From assembly GCF_029227915.1 (NCBI RefSeq), contig NC_079881.1, positions 26,265,501-26,329,500 of the forward strand: a stretch of DNA of 64,000 nt. The letters run 5' to 3'. Numbering within the stretch: the stretch's first letter is position 1; each line of letters begins with the position of its first letter. Both the position numbers and the translations under genes were made by a program. Below are positions 9,597-22,925 of the stretch, one piece after another. Below the pieces are notes generated by a model that was not told where the DNA came from, did not search any database, and saw only the letters and a list, made by a program, of their open reading frames with translations. The stretch is from Hydractinia symbiolongicarpus (lineage: Eukaryota > Cnidaria > Hydrozoa > Anthoathecata > Hydractiniidae).

Positions 9597-10896
9597 GTTT
9601 ACTCCCTGGGTACCTTCTTTGAATACTTTTGACTATATGGGCCAAGCCCGGGATTTACGGGAAATGGCAGGTTTACCTTTGCCGGCGATTAAACTTCTTT
9701 TATTCAGTGTTTCATCAAAAATGAATATATTTTTGAAAACTACAAGTCTCATGCGTTTTAGTGGTGAAAAGATAATTTAAAAAATCGTTTTAAAAATGAG
9801 TTTACTCACAGGGTACTTTCTTTGTATACATTCGACTATACGGGCCAAGCCCGAGATATACGGGAAATCGCGGGTTTTCGTTTGCCGGCGATTAAACCAC
9901 TGTCATTAATCGTCTCATCAAAAATGAAAACATTTTTAAAAACTACAAGTCTCATGGGCTTTAGTGGTGAAATAATAATTTAAAAAATCGTTGTGGAAAT
10001 GAGTTTACACCCTGGGTACTTTCTTTGTATACTTTTCACTATACGGCTGAGTCCGGGATTTACGTGAAATCGCAGGTTTTCGTTTGCCGGCGATTAAACT
10101 TCTTTTATTCAGCGTCTCATCAAAAATGAAAACATTTTTGAAAACTACAAGTCTCTTGCGTTTTAGTGGTGAAAAAAAATCTTAAAAAATCGTTCGGGAA
10201 ATGAGTTTACTCCTTGTGTACTTTCTTTGTATACATTCGACTACACGGGCCAAGCCCGGGATTTAGGGGAAATCGCTGGTTTTCGTTTGCCGGCGATTAA
10301 ACCTCTTTCATTAAGCGTCTCATTAAAAATGAAAACATTTTTAAAAACTACAAGTCTCATGCGTTTTAGTGGTGAAAAAATAATTTAAAAAATCGTTCGG
10401 AAAATGAGTTTACTCCCTGGGTACTTTCTTTGTATACTTTTGACTATACGGGCTGAGTCCGGGATTTACGGGAAATCGCGGGATTTCGTTTGCCGGCGAT
10501 TAAACTTTTTTTATTCAGCGTCCCATTAAAAATGAAAACATTTTTGAAAACTACAAGTCTCATGCGTTTTAGTGGTGAAAAAATAATATAAAAAATCGTT
10601 CGGGTAATGAGTTTACTCCCTGGTTACTTTCTTTGAATACTTTTGACTATATGGGCCAAGCCCGGGATTTACGGGAAATGGCGGGTTTACGTTTGCCAGC
10701 GATTAAACTTCTTTTATTCAGTGTTTCATCAAAAATGAAAATATTTTTGAAAACTACAAGTCTCATGCGTTTTAGTGGTGAAAAGATAATTTAAAAAATC
10801 GTTCAGGAAATGAGTTTACTCCCTGGGTACTTTCTTTGTATACTTTTGACTATACGGGCCGAGTCCGGGATTTACGGGAAGTCGCGGGTTTTCGTT
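9597..10896 (+). repeat. Mosaic block assembled from two parts of the 4673-bp HOR
   Basis: From 9597 to about 10310 the order and private variants follow 2090-2800 of the first HOR (ATGAATATATTTTTG, TCGTTTTAAAAATGAG, CCACTGTCATT, TTGTGGAAATG, CGGCTGAGTCC, CTCTTGCG, CTCCTTGTGTAC). From about 10310 to 10790 they follow 4220-4690 (GGCTGAGTCCGGG, GCGGGATTTCG, TCGGGTAATGAG). About 1.4 kb between these two source blocks is missing, so this is a deletion or exchange derivative. Confidence 0.78.
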
Positions 10897-13800
10897 TGCG
10901 TGCGGTTAAACTTCTTTTATTCAGCGTCTCATCAAAAATGAAAACATTTTTAAATACTACAAGTCTCATGCGTTTTAGTGGTGAAAAAATAATTTAAAAA
11001 ATCGTTTTGGAAATGAGTTTACTCACAGGGTACTTTCTTTGTTTACATTCGACTATACGGCCAAGCCCGGGATTTACGGAATATCGCGGGTTTTCGTTTG
11101 CCGGCGATTAAACCTCTTTCATTAAGCGTCTCATCAAAAATGAAAACATTTTTGAAAACTACAAGTCTCATGCGTTTTAGTGGTGAAAAATTAATTTAAA
11201 AAATCGTTCGGAAAATGAGTTTACTCCCTGGGTACCTTCTTTGAATACTTTTGACTATATGGGCCAAGCCCGGGATTTACGGGAAATGGCAGGGTTACCT
11301 TTGCCGGCGATTAAACTTCTTTTATTCAGTGTTTCATCAAAAATGAATATATTTTTGAAAACTACAAGTCTCATGCGTTTTAGTGGTGAAAAGATAATTT
11401 AAAAAATCGTTTTAAAAATGAGTTTACTCCCTGGGTACTTTCTTTGTATACTTTTGACTATACGGGCCGAGTCCGGGATTTACGGGAAGTCGCGGGTTTT
11501 CGTTTGCGTGCGGTTAAACTTCTTTTATTCAGCGTCTCATCAAAAATGAAAACATTTTTAAATACTACAAGTCTCATGCGTTTTAGTGGTGAAAAAATAA
11601 TTTAAAAAATCGTTTTGGAAATGAGTTTACTCACAGGGTACTTTCTTTGTTTACATTCGACTATACGGCCAAGCCCGGGATTTACGGAATATCGCGGGTT
11701 TTCGTTTGCCGGCGATTAAACCTCTTTCATTAAGCGTCTCATCAAAAATGAAAACATTTTTGAAAACTACAAGTCTCATGCGTTTTAGTGGTGAAAAATT
11801 AATTTAAAAAATCGTTCGGAAAATGAGTTTACTCCCTGGGTACCTTCTTTGAATACTTTTGACTATATGGGCCAAGCCCGGGATTTACGGGAAATGGCAG
11901 GGTTACCTTTGCCGGCGATTAAACTTCTTTTATTCAGTGTTTCATCAAAAATGAATATATTTTTGAAAACTACAAGTCTCATGCGTTTTAGTGGTGAAAA
12001 GATAATTTAAAAAATCGTTTTAAAAATGAGTTTACTCACAGGGTACTTTCTTTGTATACATTCGACTATACGGGCCAAGCCCGAGATATACGGGAAATCG
12101 CGGGTTTTCGTTTGCCGGCGATTAAACCACTGTCATTAAGCGTCTCATCAAAAATGAAAACATTTTTAAAAACTACAAGTCTCATGGGCTTTAGTGGTGA
12201 AATAATAATTTAAAAAATCGTTGTGGAAATGAGTTTACACCCTGGGTACTTTCTTTGTATACTTTTCACTATACGGCTGAGTCCGGGATTTACGTGAAAT
12301 CGCAGGTTTTCGTTTGCCGGCGATTAAACTTCTTTTATTCAGCGTCTCATCAAAAATGAAAACATTTTTGAAAACTACAAGTCTCTTGCGTTTTAGTGGT
12401 GAAAAAAAATCTTAAAAAATCGTTCGGGAAATGAGTTTACTCCTTGTGTACTTTCTTTGTATACATTCGACTACACGGGCCAAGCCCGGGATTTAGGGGA
12501 AATCGCTGGTTTTCGTTTGCCGGCGATTAAACCTCTTTCATTAAGCGTCTCATTAAAAATGAAAACATTTTTAAAAACTACAAGTCTCATGCGTTTTAGT
12601 GGTGAAAAAATAATTTAAAAAATCGTTCGGAAAATGAGTTTACTCCCTGGGTACTTTCTTTGTATACTTTTGACTATACGGGCTGAGTCCGGGATTTACG
12701 GGAAATCGCGGGTTTTCGTTTGCGTGCGGTTAAACTTCTTTTATTCAGCGTCTCATCAAAAATGAAAACATTTTTAAATACTACAAGTCTCATGCGTTTT
12801 AGTGGTGAAAAAATAATTTAAAAAATCGTTTTGGAAATGAGTTTACTCACAGGGTACTTTCTTTGTTTACATTCGACTATACGGCCAAGCCCGGGATTTA
12901 CGGAATATCGCGGGTTTTCGTTTGCCGGCGATTAAACCTCTTTCATTAAGCGTCTCATCAAAAATGAAAACATTTTTGAAAACTACAAGTCTCATGCGTT
13001 TTAGTGGTGAAAAATTAATTTAAAAAATCGTTCGGAAAATGAGTTTACTCCCTGGGTACCTTCTTTGAATACTTTTGACTATATGGGCCAAGCCCGGGAT
13101 TTACGGGAAATGGCAGGGTTACCTTTGCCGGCGATTAAACTTCTTTTATTCAGTGTTTCATCAAAAATGAATATATTTTTGAAAACTACAAGTCTCATGC
13201 GTTTTAGTGGTGAAAAGATAATTTAAAAAATCGTTTTAAAAATGAGTTTACTCACAGGGTACTTTCTTTGTATACATTCGACTATACGGGCCAAGCCCGA
13301 GATATACGGGAAATCGCGGGTTTTCGTTTGCCGGCGATTAAACCACTGTCATTAAGCGTCTCATCAAAAATGAAAACATTTTTAAAAACTACAAGTCTCA
13401 TGGGCTTTAGTGGTGAAATAATAATTTAAAAAATCGTTGTGGAAATGAGTTTACACCCTGGGTACTTTCTTTGTATACTTTTCACTATACGGCTGAGTCC
13501 GGGATTTACGTGAAATCGCAGGTTTTCGTTTGCCGGCGATTAAACTTCTTTTATTCAGCGTCTCATCAAAAATGAAAACATTTTTGAAAACTACAAGTCT
13601 CTTGCGTTTTAGTGGTGAAAAAAAATCTTAAAAAATCGTTCGGGAAATGAGTTTACTCCTTGTGTACTTTCTTTGTATACATTCGACTACACGGGCCAAG
13701 CCCGGGATTTAGGGGAAATCGCTGGTTTTCGTTTGCCGGCGATTAAACCTCTTTCATTAAGCGTCTCATTAAAAATGAAAACATTTTTAAAAACTACAAG

Positions 13801-16166
13801 TCTCATGCGTTTTAGTGGTGAAAAAATAATTTAAAAAATCGTTCGGAAAATGAGTTTACTCCCTGGGTACTTTCTTTGTATACTTTTGACTATACGGGCT
13901 GAGTCCGGGATTTACGGGAAATCGCGGGATTTCGTTTGCCGGCGATTAAACTTTTTTTATTCAGCGTCCCATTAAAAATGAAAACATTTTTGAAAACTAC
14001 AAGTCTCATGCGTTTTAGTGGTGAAAAAATAATTTAAAAAATCGTTTTGGAAATGAGTTTACTCACAGGGTACTTTCTTTGTTTACATTCGACTATACGG
14101 CCAAGCCCGGGATTTACGGAATATCGCGGGTTTTCGTTTGCCGGCGATTAAACCTCTTTCATTAAGCGTCTCATCAAAAATGAAAACATTTTTGAAAACT
14201 ACAAGTCTCATGCGTTTTAGTGGTGAAAAATTAATTTAAAAAATCGTTCGGAAAATGAGTTTACTCCCTGGGTACCTTCTTTGAATACTTTTGACTATAT
14301 GGGCCAAGCCCGGGATTTACGGGAAATGGCAGGGTTACCTTTGCCGGCGATTAAACTTCTTTTATTCAGTGTTTCATCAAAAATGAATATATTTTTGAAA
14401 ACTACAAGTCTCATGCGTTTTAGTGGTGAAAAGATAATTTAAAAAATCGTTTTAAAAATGAGTTTACTCCCTGGGTACTTTCTTTGTATACTTTTGACTA
14501 TACGGGCCGAGTCCGGGATTTACGGGAAGTCGCGGGTTTTCGTTTGCGTGCGGTTAAACTTCTTTTATTCAGCGTCTCATCAAAAATGAAAACATTTTTA
14601 AATACTACAAGTCTCATGCGTTTTAGTGGTGAAAAAATAATTTAAAAAATCGTTTTGGAAATGAGTTTACTCACAGGGTACTTTCTTTGTTTACATTCGA
14701 CTATACGGCCAAGCCCGGGATTTACGGAATATCGCGGGTTTTCGTTTGCCGGCGATTAAACCTCTTTCATTAAGCGTCTCATCAAAAATGAAAACATTTT
14801 TGAAAACTACAAGTCTCATGCGTTTTAGTGGTGAAAAATTAATTTAAAAAATCGTTCGGAAAATGAGTTTACTCCCTGGGTACCTTCTTTGAATACTTTT
14901 GACTATATGGGCCAAGCCCGGGATTTACGGGAAATGGCAGGGTTACCTTTGCCGGCGATTAAACTTCTTTTATTCAGTGTTTCATCAAAAATGAATATAT
15001 TTTTGAAAACTACAAGTCTCATGCGTTTTAGTGGTGAAAAGATAATTTAAAAAATCGTTTTAAAAATGAGTTTACTCACAGGGTACTTTCTTTGTATACA
15101 TTCGACTATACGGGCCAAGCCCGAGATATACGGGAAATCGCGGGTTTTCGTTTGCCGGCGATTAAACCACTGTCATTAAGCGTCTCATCAAAAATGAAAA
15201 CATTTTTAAAAACTACAAGTCTCATGGGCTTTAGTGGTGAAATAATAATTTAAAAAATCGTTGTGGAAATGAGTTTACACCCTGGGTACTTTCTTTGTAT
15301 ACTTTTCACTATACGGCTGAGTCCGGGATTTACGTGAAATCGCAGGTTTTCGTTTGCCGGCGATTAAACTTCTTTTATTCAGCGTCTCATCAAAAATGAA
15401 AACATTTTTGAAAACTACAAGTCTCTTGCGTTTTAGTGGTGAAAAAAAATCTTAAAAAATCGTTCGGGAAATGAGTTTACTCCTTGTGTACTTTCTTTGT
15501 ATACATTCGACTACACGGGCCAAGCCCGGGATTTAGGGGAAATCGCTGGTTTTCGTTTGCCGGCGATTAAACCTCTTTCATTAAGCGTCTCATTAAAAAT
15601 GAAAACATTTTTAAAAACTACAAGTCTCATGCGTTTTAGTGGTGAAAAAATAATTTAAAAAATCGTTCGGAAAATGAGTTTACTCCCTGGGTACTTTCTT
15701 TGTATACTTTTGACTATACGGGCTGAGTCCGGGATTTACGGGAAATCGCGGGATTTCGTTTGCCGGCGATTAAACTTTTTTTATTCAGCGTCCCATTAAA
15801 AATGAAAACATTTTTGAAAACTACAAGTCTCATGCGTTTTAGTGGTGAAAAAATAATATAAAAAATCGTTCGGGTAATGAGTTTACTCCCTGGGTACTTT
15901 CTTTGAATACTTTTGACTATATGGGCCAAGCCCGGGATTTACGGGAAATGGCGGGTTTACGTTTGCCAGCGATTAAACTTCTTTTATTCAGTGTTTCATC
16001 AAAAATGAAAATATTTTTTAAAACTACAAGTCTCATGCGTTTTAGTGGTGAAAAGATAATTTAAAAAATCGTTCAGGAAATGAGTTTACTCCCTGGGTAC
16101 TTTCTTTGTATACTTTTGACTATACGGGCCGAGTCCGGGATTTACGGGAAGTCGCGGGTTTTCGTT
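10897..16166 (+). repeat. Nested 608- and 1216-bp amplifications (multiples of three monomers)
   Basis: The private variant TGCGTGCGGTTAAAC begins at 10897, 11505, 12721, 14545 and 16167; the first four are also followed by TTTTTAAATACTAC. Steps are 608, 1216, 1824 and 1622 bp, i.e. 3, 6, 9 and 8 monomers with 202-bp units included. 11505-12720 and 12721-13920 are tandem 1216-bp copies. 14.0-14.5 kb repeats the 10.97-11.5-kb arrangement, and 14545-15760 repeats the 11505 block. Successive unequal exchanges in a three-monomer register explain this. Confidence 0.83.
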
Positions 16167-19100
16167 TGCGTGCGGTTAAACTTCTTTTATTCAGCGTCTC
16201 ATCAAAAATGAAAACATTTTTAAAAACTACAAGTCTCATGGGCTTTAGTGGTGAAATAATAATTTAAAAAATCGTTCTGGAAATGAGTTTACACCCTGGG
16301 TACTTTCTTTGTATACTTTTCACTATACGGGCCGAGTCCGGGATTTACGGGAAGTCGCGGGTTTTCGTTTGCGTGCGGTTAAACTTCTTTTATTCAGCGT
16401 CTCATCAAAAATGAAAACATTTTTAAAAACTACAAGTCTCATGCGTTTTAGTGGTGAAAAAATAATTTAAAAAATCGTTCGGAAAATGAGTTTACTCCCT
16501 GGGTACTTTCTTTGTTAACTTTTGACTATACGGGCCGAGTCCGGGATTTGCGGGAAATCGCGGGTTTTCGTTTGCCGGCGATTAAACTTCTTTTATTCAG
16601 CGTTCCATTAAAAATGAAAATATTTTTGAAAACTACAAGTCTCATGCGTTTTAGTGGTGAAAAGATAATTTAAAAAATCGTTTTGGAAATGAGTTTACTC
16701 ACAGGGTACTTTCTTTGTATACATTCGACTATACGGGCCAAGCCCGAGATATACGGGAAATCGCGGGTTTTCGTTTGCCGGCGATTAAACCACTTTCATT
16801 AAGCATCTCATCTGAAATGAAAACATTTTTGAAAACTACAATTCTCATGCGTTTTAGTGGTGAAAAAATAATTTAAAAAATCGTTCGGAAAATGAGTTTA
16901 CTCCCTGGGTACTTTCTTTGTTAACTTTTGACTATACGGGCCGAGTCCGGGATTTGCGGGAAATCGCGGGTTTTCGTTTGCCGGCGATTAAACTTCTTTT
17001 ATTCAGCGTTCCATTAAAAATGAAAATATTTTTGAAAACTACAAGTCTCATGCGTTTTAGTGGTGAAAAGATAATTTAAAAAATCGTTTTGGAAATGAGT
17101 TTACTCACAGGGTACTTTCTTTGTATACATTCGACTATACGGGCCAAGCCCGAGATATACGGGAAATCGCGGGTTTTCGTTTGCCGGCGATTAAACCACT
17201 TTCATTAAGCGTCTCATCAAAAATGAAAACATTTCTAAAAACTACAAGTCTCATGCGTTTTAGTGGTGAAAAAATAATTTAAAAAATCGTTCGGGAAATG
17301 AGTTTACTCCCTGGGTACTTTCTTTGTATACTTTTGACTATACGGGCCGAGTCCGGGATTTACGGGAAGTCGCGGGTTTTCGTTTACCTGCGATTAAACT
17401 TCTTTTATTCAGCGTCTCATCAAAAATGAAAACATTTTTAAAAACTACAAGTCTCATGGGCTTTAGTGGTGAAATAATAATTTAAAAAATCCTTCTGGAA
17501 ATGAGTTTACACCCTGGGTACTTTCTTTGTATGCTTTTCACTATACGGGCCGAGTCCGGGATTTACGTGAAATCGCAGGTTTTCGTTTGCCGGCGATTAA
17601 ACTTCTTTTATTCAGCGTCTCATCAAAAATGAAAACATTTTTGAAAACTACAAGTCTCATGCGTTTTAGTGGTGAAAAAATAATTTAAAAAATCGTTCGG
17701 GAAATGAGTTTACTCCCTGGGTACTTTCTTTGATTACATTCGACTACACGGGCCAAGCCCGGGATTAATGGGAAATCGCTGGTTTTCGTTTGCCGGCGAT
17801 TAAACCTCTTTCATTAAGCGTCTCATCTAAAATGAAAACATTTTAGAAAACTACAAGTCTCATGCGTTTTAGTGGTGAAAAAATAATTTAAAAAATCGTT
17901 CGGAAAATGAGTTTTCTCCCTGGGTACTTTCTTTGTATACTTTTGACTATACGGGCCGAGTCCGGGATTTACGGGAAATCGCGGGTTTTCGTTTGCCGGC
18001 GATTAACCTTCTTTTATTCAGCGTCCCATTAAAAATGAAAACATTTTTGAAAACTACAAGTCTCATGCGTTTCAGTGGTGAAAAAATAATATAAAAAATC
18101 GTTCGGGAAATGAGTTTACTCCCTGGGTACTTTCTTTGAATACTTTTGACTATATGGGCCAAGCGCGGGATTTACGGGAAATGGCAGGTTTACCTTTGCC
18201 GGCGATTAAACTTCTTTTATTCAGCGTCTCATCAAAAATGAAAACATTTTTGAAAACTACAAGTCTCATGCGTTTTAGTGGTGAAAAAATAATTTAAAAA
18301 ATCGTTCGGGAAATGAGTTTACTCCCTGGGTACTTTTTTTGAATATATTCGACTACACGAGCCAAGCCCGGGATTAAGGGGAAATCGCTGGTTTTCGTTT
18401 GCCGACGATTAAACCTCTTTCATTAAGCGTCTCATCTAAAATGAAAACATTTTTGAAAACTACAAGTCTCATGCGTTTTAGTGGTGAAAAAATAATTTAA
18501 AAAATCGTTCGGAAAATGAGTTTATTCCCTGGGTACTTTCTTTGTATACTTTTGACTATACGGGCCGAGTCCGGGATTTACGGGAAATCGCGGGTTTTCG
18601 TTTGCCGGCGATTAAACTTCTTTTATTCAGCGTCCTATTAAAAATGAAAACATTTTTGAAAACTACAAGTCTCATGCGTTTTAGTGGTGAAAAAATAATA
18701 CAAAAAATCGTTCGGGAAATGAGTTTACTCCCTGGGTACTTTCTTTGAATACTCTTGACTATATGGGCCAAGCGCGGGATTTACGGGAAATGGCAGGTTT
18801 ACCTTTGCCGGCGATTAAACTTCTTTTATTCAGTGTTTCATCAAAAATGAAAATATTTTTGAAAACTACAAGTCTCATGCGTTTTAGTGGTGAAAAGATA
18901 ATTTAAAAAATCGTTCAGGAAATGAGTTTACTCCCTGGGTACTTTCTTTGTATACTTTTGACTATATGGGCCGAGTCCGGGATTTACGGGAAGTCGCGGG
19001 TTTTCGTTTGCCTGCGGTTAAACTTCTTTTATTCAGCGTCTCATCAAAAATGAAAACATTTTTAAAAACTACAAGTCTCATGGGCTTTAGTGGTGAAATA

Positions 19101-20089
19101 ATAATTTAAAAAATCGTTCTGGAAATGAGTTTACACCCTGGGTACTTTCTTTGTATACTTTTCACTATACGGGCCGAGTCCGTGATTTACGTGAAATCGC
19201 AGGTTTTCGTTTGCCGGCGATTAAACTTCTTTTATTCAGCGTCTCATCAAAAATGAAAACATTTTTGAAAACTACAAGTCTCATGCGTTTTAGTGGTGAA
19301 AAAATAATTTAAAAAATCGTTCGGGAAATGAGTTTACTCCCTGGGTACTTTCTTTGAATGCATTCGACTACACGGGCCAAGCCCGGGATTAAGGGGAAAT
19401 CGCTGGTTTTCGTTTGCCGGCGATTAAACCTCTTTCATTAAGCGTCTCATCTAAAATGAAAACATTTTTGAAAACTACAAGTCTCATGCGTTTTAGTGGT
19501 GAAAAAATAATTTAAAAAATCGTTCGGAAAATGAGTTTACTCCCTGGGTACTTTCTTTGTTAACTTTTGACTATACGGGCCGAGTCCAGGATTTGCGGGA
19601 AATCGCGGGTTTTCGTTTGCCGGCGATTAAACTTCTTTTATTCAGCGTCCCATTAAAAATGAAAACATTTTTGAAAACTACAAGTCTCATGCGTTTTAGT
19701 GGTGAAAAAATAATATAAAAAATCGTTCGGGAAATGAGTTTACTCCCTGGGTACTTTCTATGAATACTTTTGACTATATGGGCCAAGCGCTGGATTTACG
19801 GGAAATGGCAGGTTTACCTTTGCCGGCGATTAAACTTCTTTTATTCAGTGTTTCATCAAAAATGAAAATATTTTTGAAAACTACAAGTCTCATGCGTTTT
19901 AGTGGTGAAAAGATAATTTAAAAAATCGTTTTGGAAATGAGTTTACTCACAGGGTACTTTCTTTGTATACATTCGACTATACGGGCCAAGCCCGAGATAT
20001 ACGGGAAATCGCGGGTTTTCGTTTGCCGGCGATTAAACCACTTTCATTAAGCGTCTCATCAAAAATGAAAACATTTCTAAAAACTACAA
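16167..20089 (+). repeat. Mosaic satellite block with short local duplications
   Basis: TGCGTGCGG recurs one monomer later (16167, 16370). TTAACTTTTGAC recurs at 16515 and 16921, a 406-bp dimer duplication. The stretch 16.6-17.7 kb follows 970-1650 of the first HOR. A trimer step of 609 bp links about 17.95 and 18.56 kb. The first CTCTTGAC / AAGCGCGGG class C monomer appears near 18.75 kb. The monomer around 19.5-19.7 kb is a hybrid: a B3 left half (TTAACTTTTGAC, TTTGCGGG) with the B right half (GTCCCATTAAAAATG). Confidence 0.78.
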
Positions 20090-21713
20090 GTCTCATGCGT
20101 TTTAGTGGTGAAATAATAATTTAAAAAATCCTTCTGGAAATGAGTTTACACCCTGGGTACTTTCTTTGTATGCTTTTCACTATACGGGCCGAGTCCGGGA
20201 TTTACGTGAAATCGCAGGTTTTCGTTTGCCGGCGATTAAACTTCTTTTATTCAGCGTCTCATCAAAAATGAAAACATTTTTGAAAACTACAAGTCTCATG
20301 CGTTTTAGTGGTGAAAAAATAATTTAAAAAATCGTTCGGGAAATGAGTTTACTCCCTGGGTACTTTTTTTGAATACATTCGACTACACGAACCAAGCCCG
20401 GGATTAAGGGGAAATCGCTGGTTTTCGTTTGCCGACGATTAAACCTCTTTCATTAAGCGTCTCATTTAAAATGAAAACATTTTTGAAAACTACAAGTCTC
20501 ATGCGTTTTAGTGGTGAAAAAATAATTTAAAAAATCGTTTGGGAAATGAGTTTACTCCCTGGGTACTTTCTTTGTATACTTTTGACTATACGGGCCGAGT
20601 CCGGGATTTACGGGAAGTCGCGGGTTTTCGTTTGCCGGCGATTAAACTTCTTTTATTCAGCGTCCCATTAAAAATGAAAACATTTTTGAAAACTACAAGT
20701 CTCATGCGTTTTAGTGGTGAAAAAATAATATAAAAAATCGTTCGGGAAATGAGTTTACTCCCTGGGTACTTTCTATGAATACTTTTGACTATATGGGCCA
20801 AGCGCTGGATTTACGGGAAATGGCAGGTTTACCTTTGCCGGCGATTAAACTTCTTTTATTCAGTGTTTCATCAAAAATGAAAATATTTTTGAAAACTACA
20901 AGTCTCATGCGTTTTAGTGGTGAAATAATAATTTAAAAAATCCTTCTGGAAATGAGTTTACACCCTGGGTACTTTCTTTGTATGCTTTTCACTATACGGG
21001 CCGAGTCCGGGATTTACGTGAAATCGCAGGTTTTCGTTTGCCGGCGATTAAACTTCTTTTATTCAGCGTCTCATCAAAAATGAAAACATTTTTGAAAACT
21101 ACAAGTCTCATGCGTTTTAGTGGTGAAAAAATAATTTAAAAAATCGTTCGGGAAATGAGTTTACTCCCTGGGTACTTTTTTTGAATACATTCGACTACAC
21201 GAACCAAGCCCGGGATTAAGGGGAAATCGCTGGTTTTCGTTTGCCGACGATTAAACCTCTTTCATTAAGCGTCTCATTTAAAATGAAAACATTTTTGAAA
21301 ACTACAAGTCTCATGCGTTTTAGTGGTGAAAAAATAATTTAAAAAATCGTTTGGGAAATGAGTTTACTCCCTGGGTACTTTCTTTGTATACTTTTGACTA
21401 TACGGGCCGAGTCCGGGATTTACGGGAAGTCGCGGGTTTTCGTTTGCCGGCGATTAAACTTCTTTTATTCAGCGTCCCATTAAAAATGAAAACATTTTTG
21501 AAAACTACAAGTCTCATGCGTTTTAGTGGTGAAAAAATAATATAAAAAATCGTTCGGGAAATGAGTTTACTCCCTGGGTACTTTCTATGAATACTTTTGA
21601 CTATATGGGCCAAGCGCTGGATTTACGGGAAATGGCAGGTTTACCTTTGCCGGCGATTAAACTTCTTTTATTCAGTGTTTCATCAAAAATGAAAATATTT
21701 TTGAAAACTACAA
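20090..21713 (+). repeat. 812-bp tetramer, tandem duplication
   Basis: 20090-20901 and 20902-21713 match at a constant 812-bp offset (four 203-bp monomers), including private changes such as CACGAACCAAGCC, TCATTTAAAATG, TCGTTTGGGAAATG and TTCTATGAATAC. The copies appear nearly identical. Homology to the unit's first half starts again at about 21.92 kb and runs to about 22.4 kb after an intervening A1 monomer, with small changes (TTTCCCGGCG, GTCTTATTTAAAATG). It was therefore duplicated at least twice. Confidence 0.85.
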
Positions 21714-22925
21714 GTCTCATGCGTTTTAGTGGTGAAAAGATAATTTAAAAAATCGTTTTGGAAATGAGTTTACTCACAGGGTACTTTCTTTGTATACATT
21801 CGACTATACGGGCCAAGCCCGAGATATACGGGAAATCGCGGGTTTTCGTTTGCCGGCGATTAAACCACTTTCATTAAGCGTCTCATCAAAAATGAAAACA
21901 TTTCTAAAAACTACAAGTCTCATGCGTTTTAGTGGTGAAATAATAATTTAAAAAATCCTTCTGGAAATGAGTTTACACCCTGGGTACTTTCTTTGTATGC
22001 TTTTCACTATACGGGCCGAGTCCGGGATTTACGTGAAATCGCAGGTTTTCGTTTCCCGGCGATTAAACTTCTTTTATTCAGCGTCTCATCAAAAATGAAA
22101 ACATTTTTGAAAACTACAAGTCTCATGCGTTTTAGTGGTGAAAAAATAATTTAAAAAATCGTTCGGGAAATGAGTTTACTCCCTGGGTACTTTTTTTGAA
22201 TACATTCGACTACACGAGCCAAGCCCGGGATTAAGGGGAAATCGCTGGTTTTCGTTTGCCGACGATTAAACCTCTTTCATTAAGCGTCTTATTTAAAATG
22301 AAAACATTTTTGAAAACTACAAGTCTCATGCGTTTTAGTGGTGAAAAAATAATTTAAAAAATCGTTCGGAAAATGAGTTTACTCCCTGGGTACTTTCTTT
22401 GTATACTTTTGACTATACGGGCCGAGTCCGGGATTTACGGGAAATCGCGGGTTTTCGTTTACCGGCGATTAAACTTCTTTTATTCAGCGTCCCATTAAAA
22501 ATGAAAACATTTTTGAAAACTACAAGTCTCATGCGTTTTAGTGGTGAAAAAATAATATAAAAAATCGTTCGGGAAATGAGTTTACTCCCTGGGTACTTTC
22601 TTTGAATACTCTTGACTATATGGGCCAAGCGCGGGATTTACGGGAAATGGCAGGTTTACCTTTGCCGGCAATTAAACTTCTTTTATTCAGTGTTTCATCA
22701 AAAATTAAAATATTTTTGAAAACTACAAGTCTCATGCGTTTTAGTGGTGAAAAGATAATTTAAAAAATCGTTTTGGAAATGAGTTTACTCACAGGGTACT
22801 TTCTTTGTATACATTCGACTATACGGGCCAAGCCCGAGATATACGGGAAATCGCGGGTTTTCGTTTGCCGGCGATTAAACCACTTTCATTAAGCGTCTCA
22901 TCAAAAATGAAAACATTTCTGAAAA
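21714..22925 (+). repeat. Satellite block between the tetramer repeat and the 2232-bp HOR
   Basis: Six monomers in the order A1, B2, A2, B, C, A1. The first four repeat 19.91-20.1 kb plus the tetramer's first half. The class C monomer near 22.6 kb has CTCTTGAC and AAGCGCGGG. The same six-monomer order reappears in copies A and B of the large HOR (about 35.1-36.1 and 41.8-43.0 kb). In copy A the A2 monomer is missing. Confidence 0.8.
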
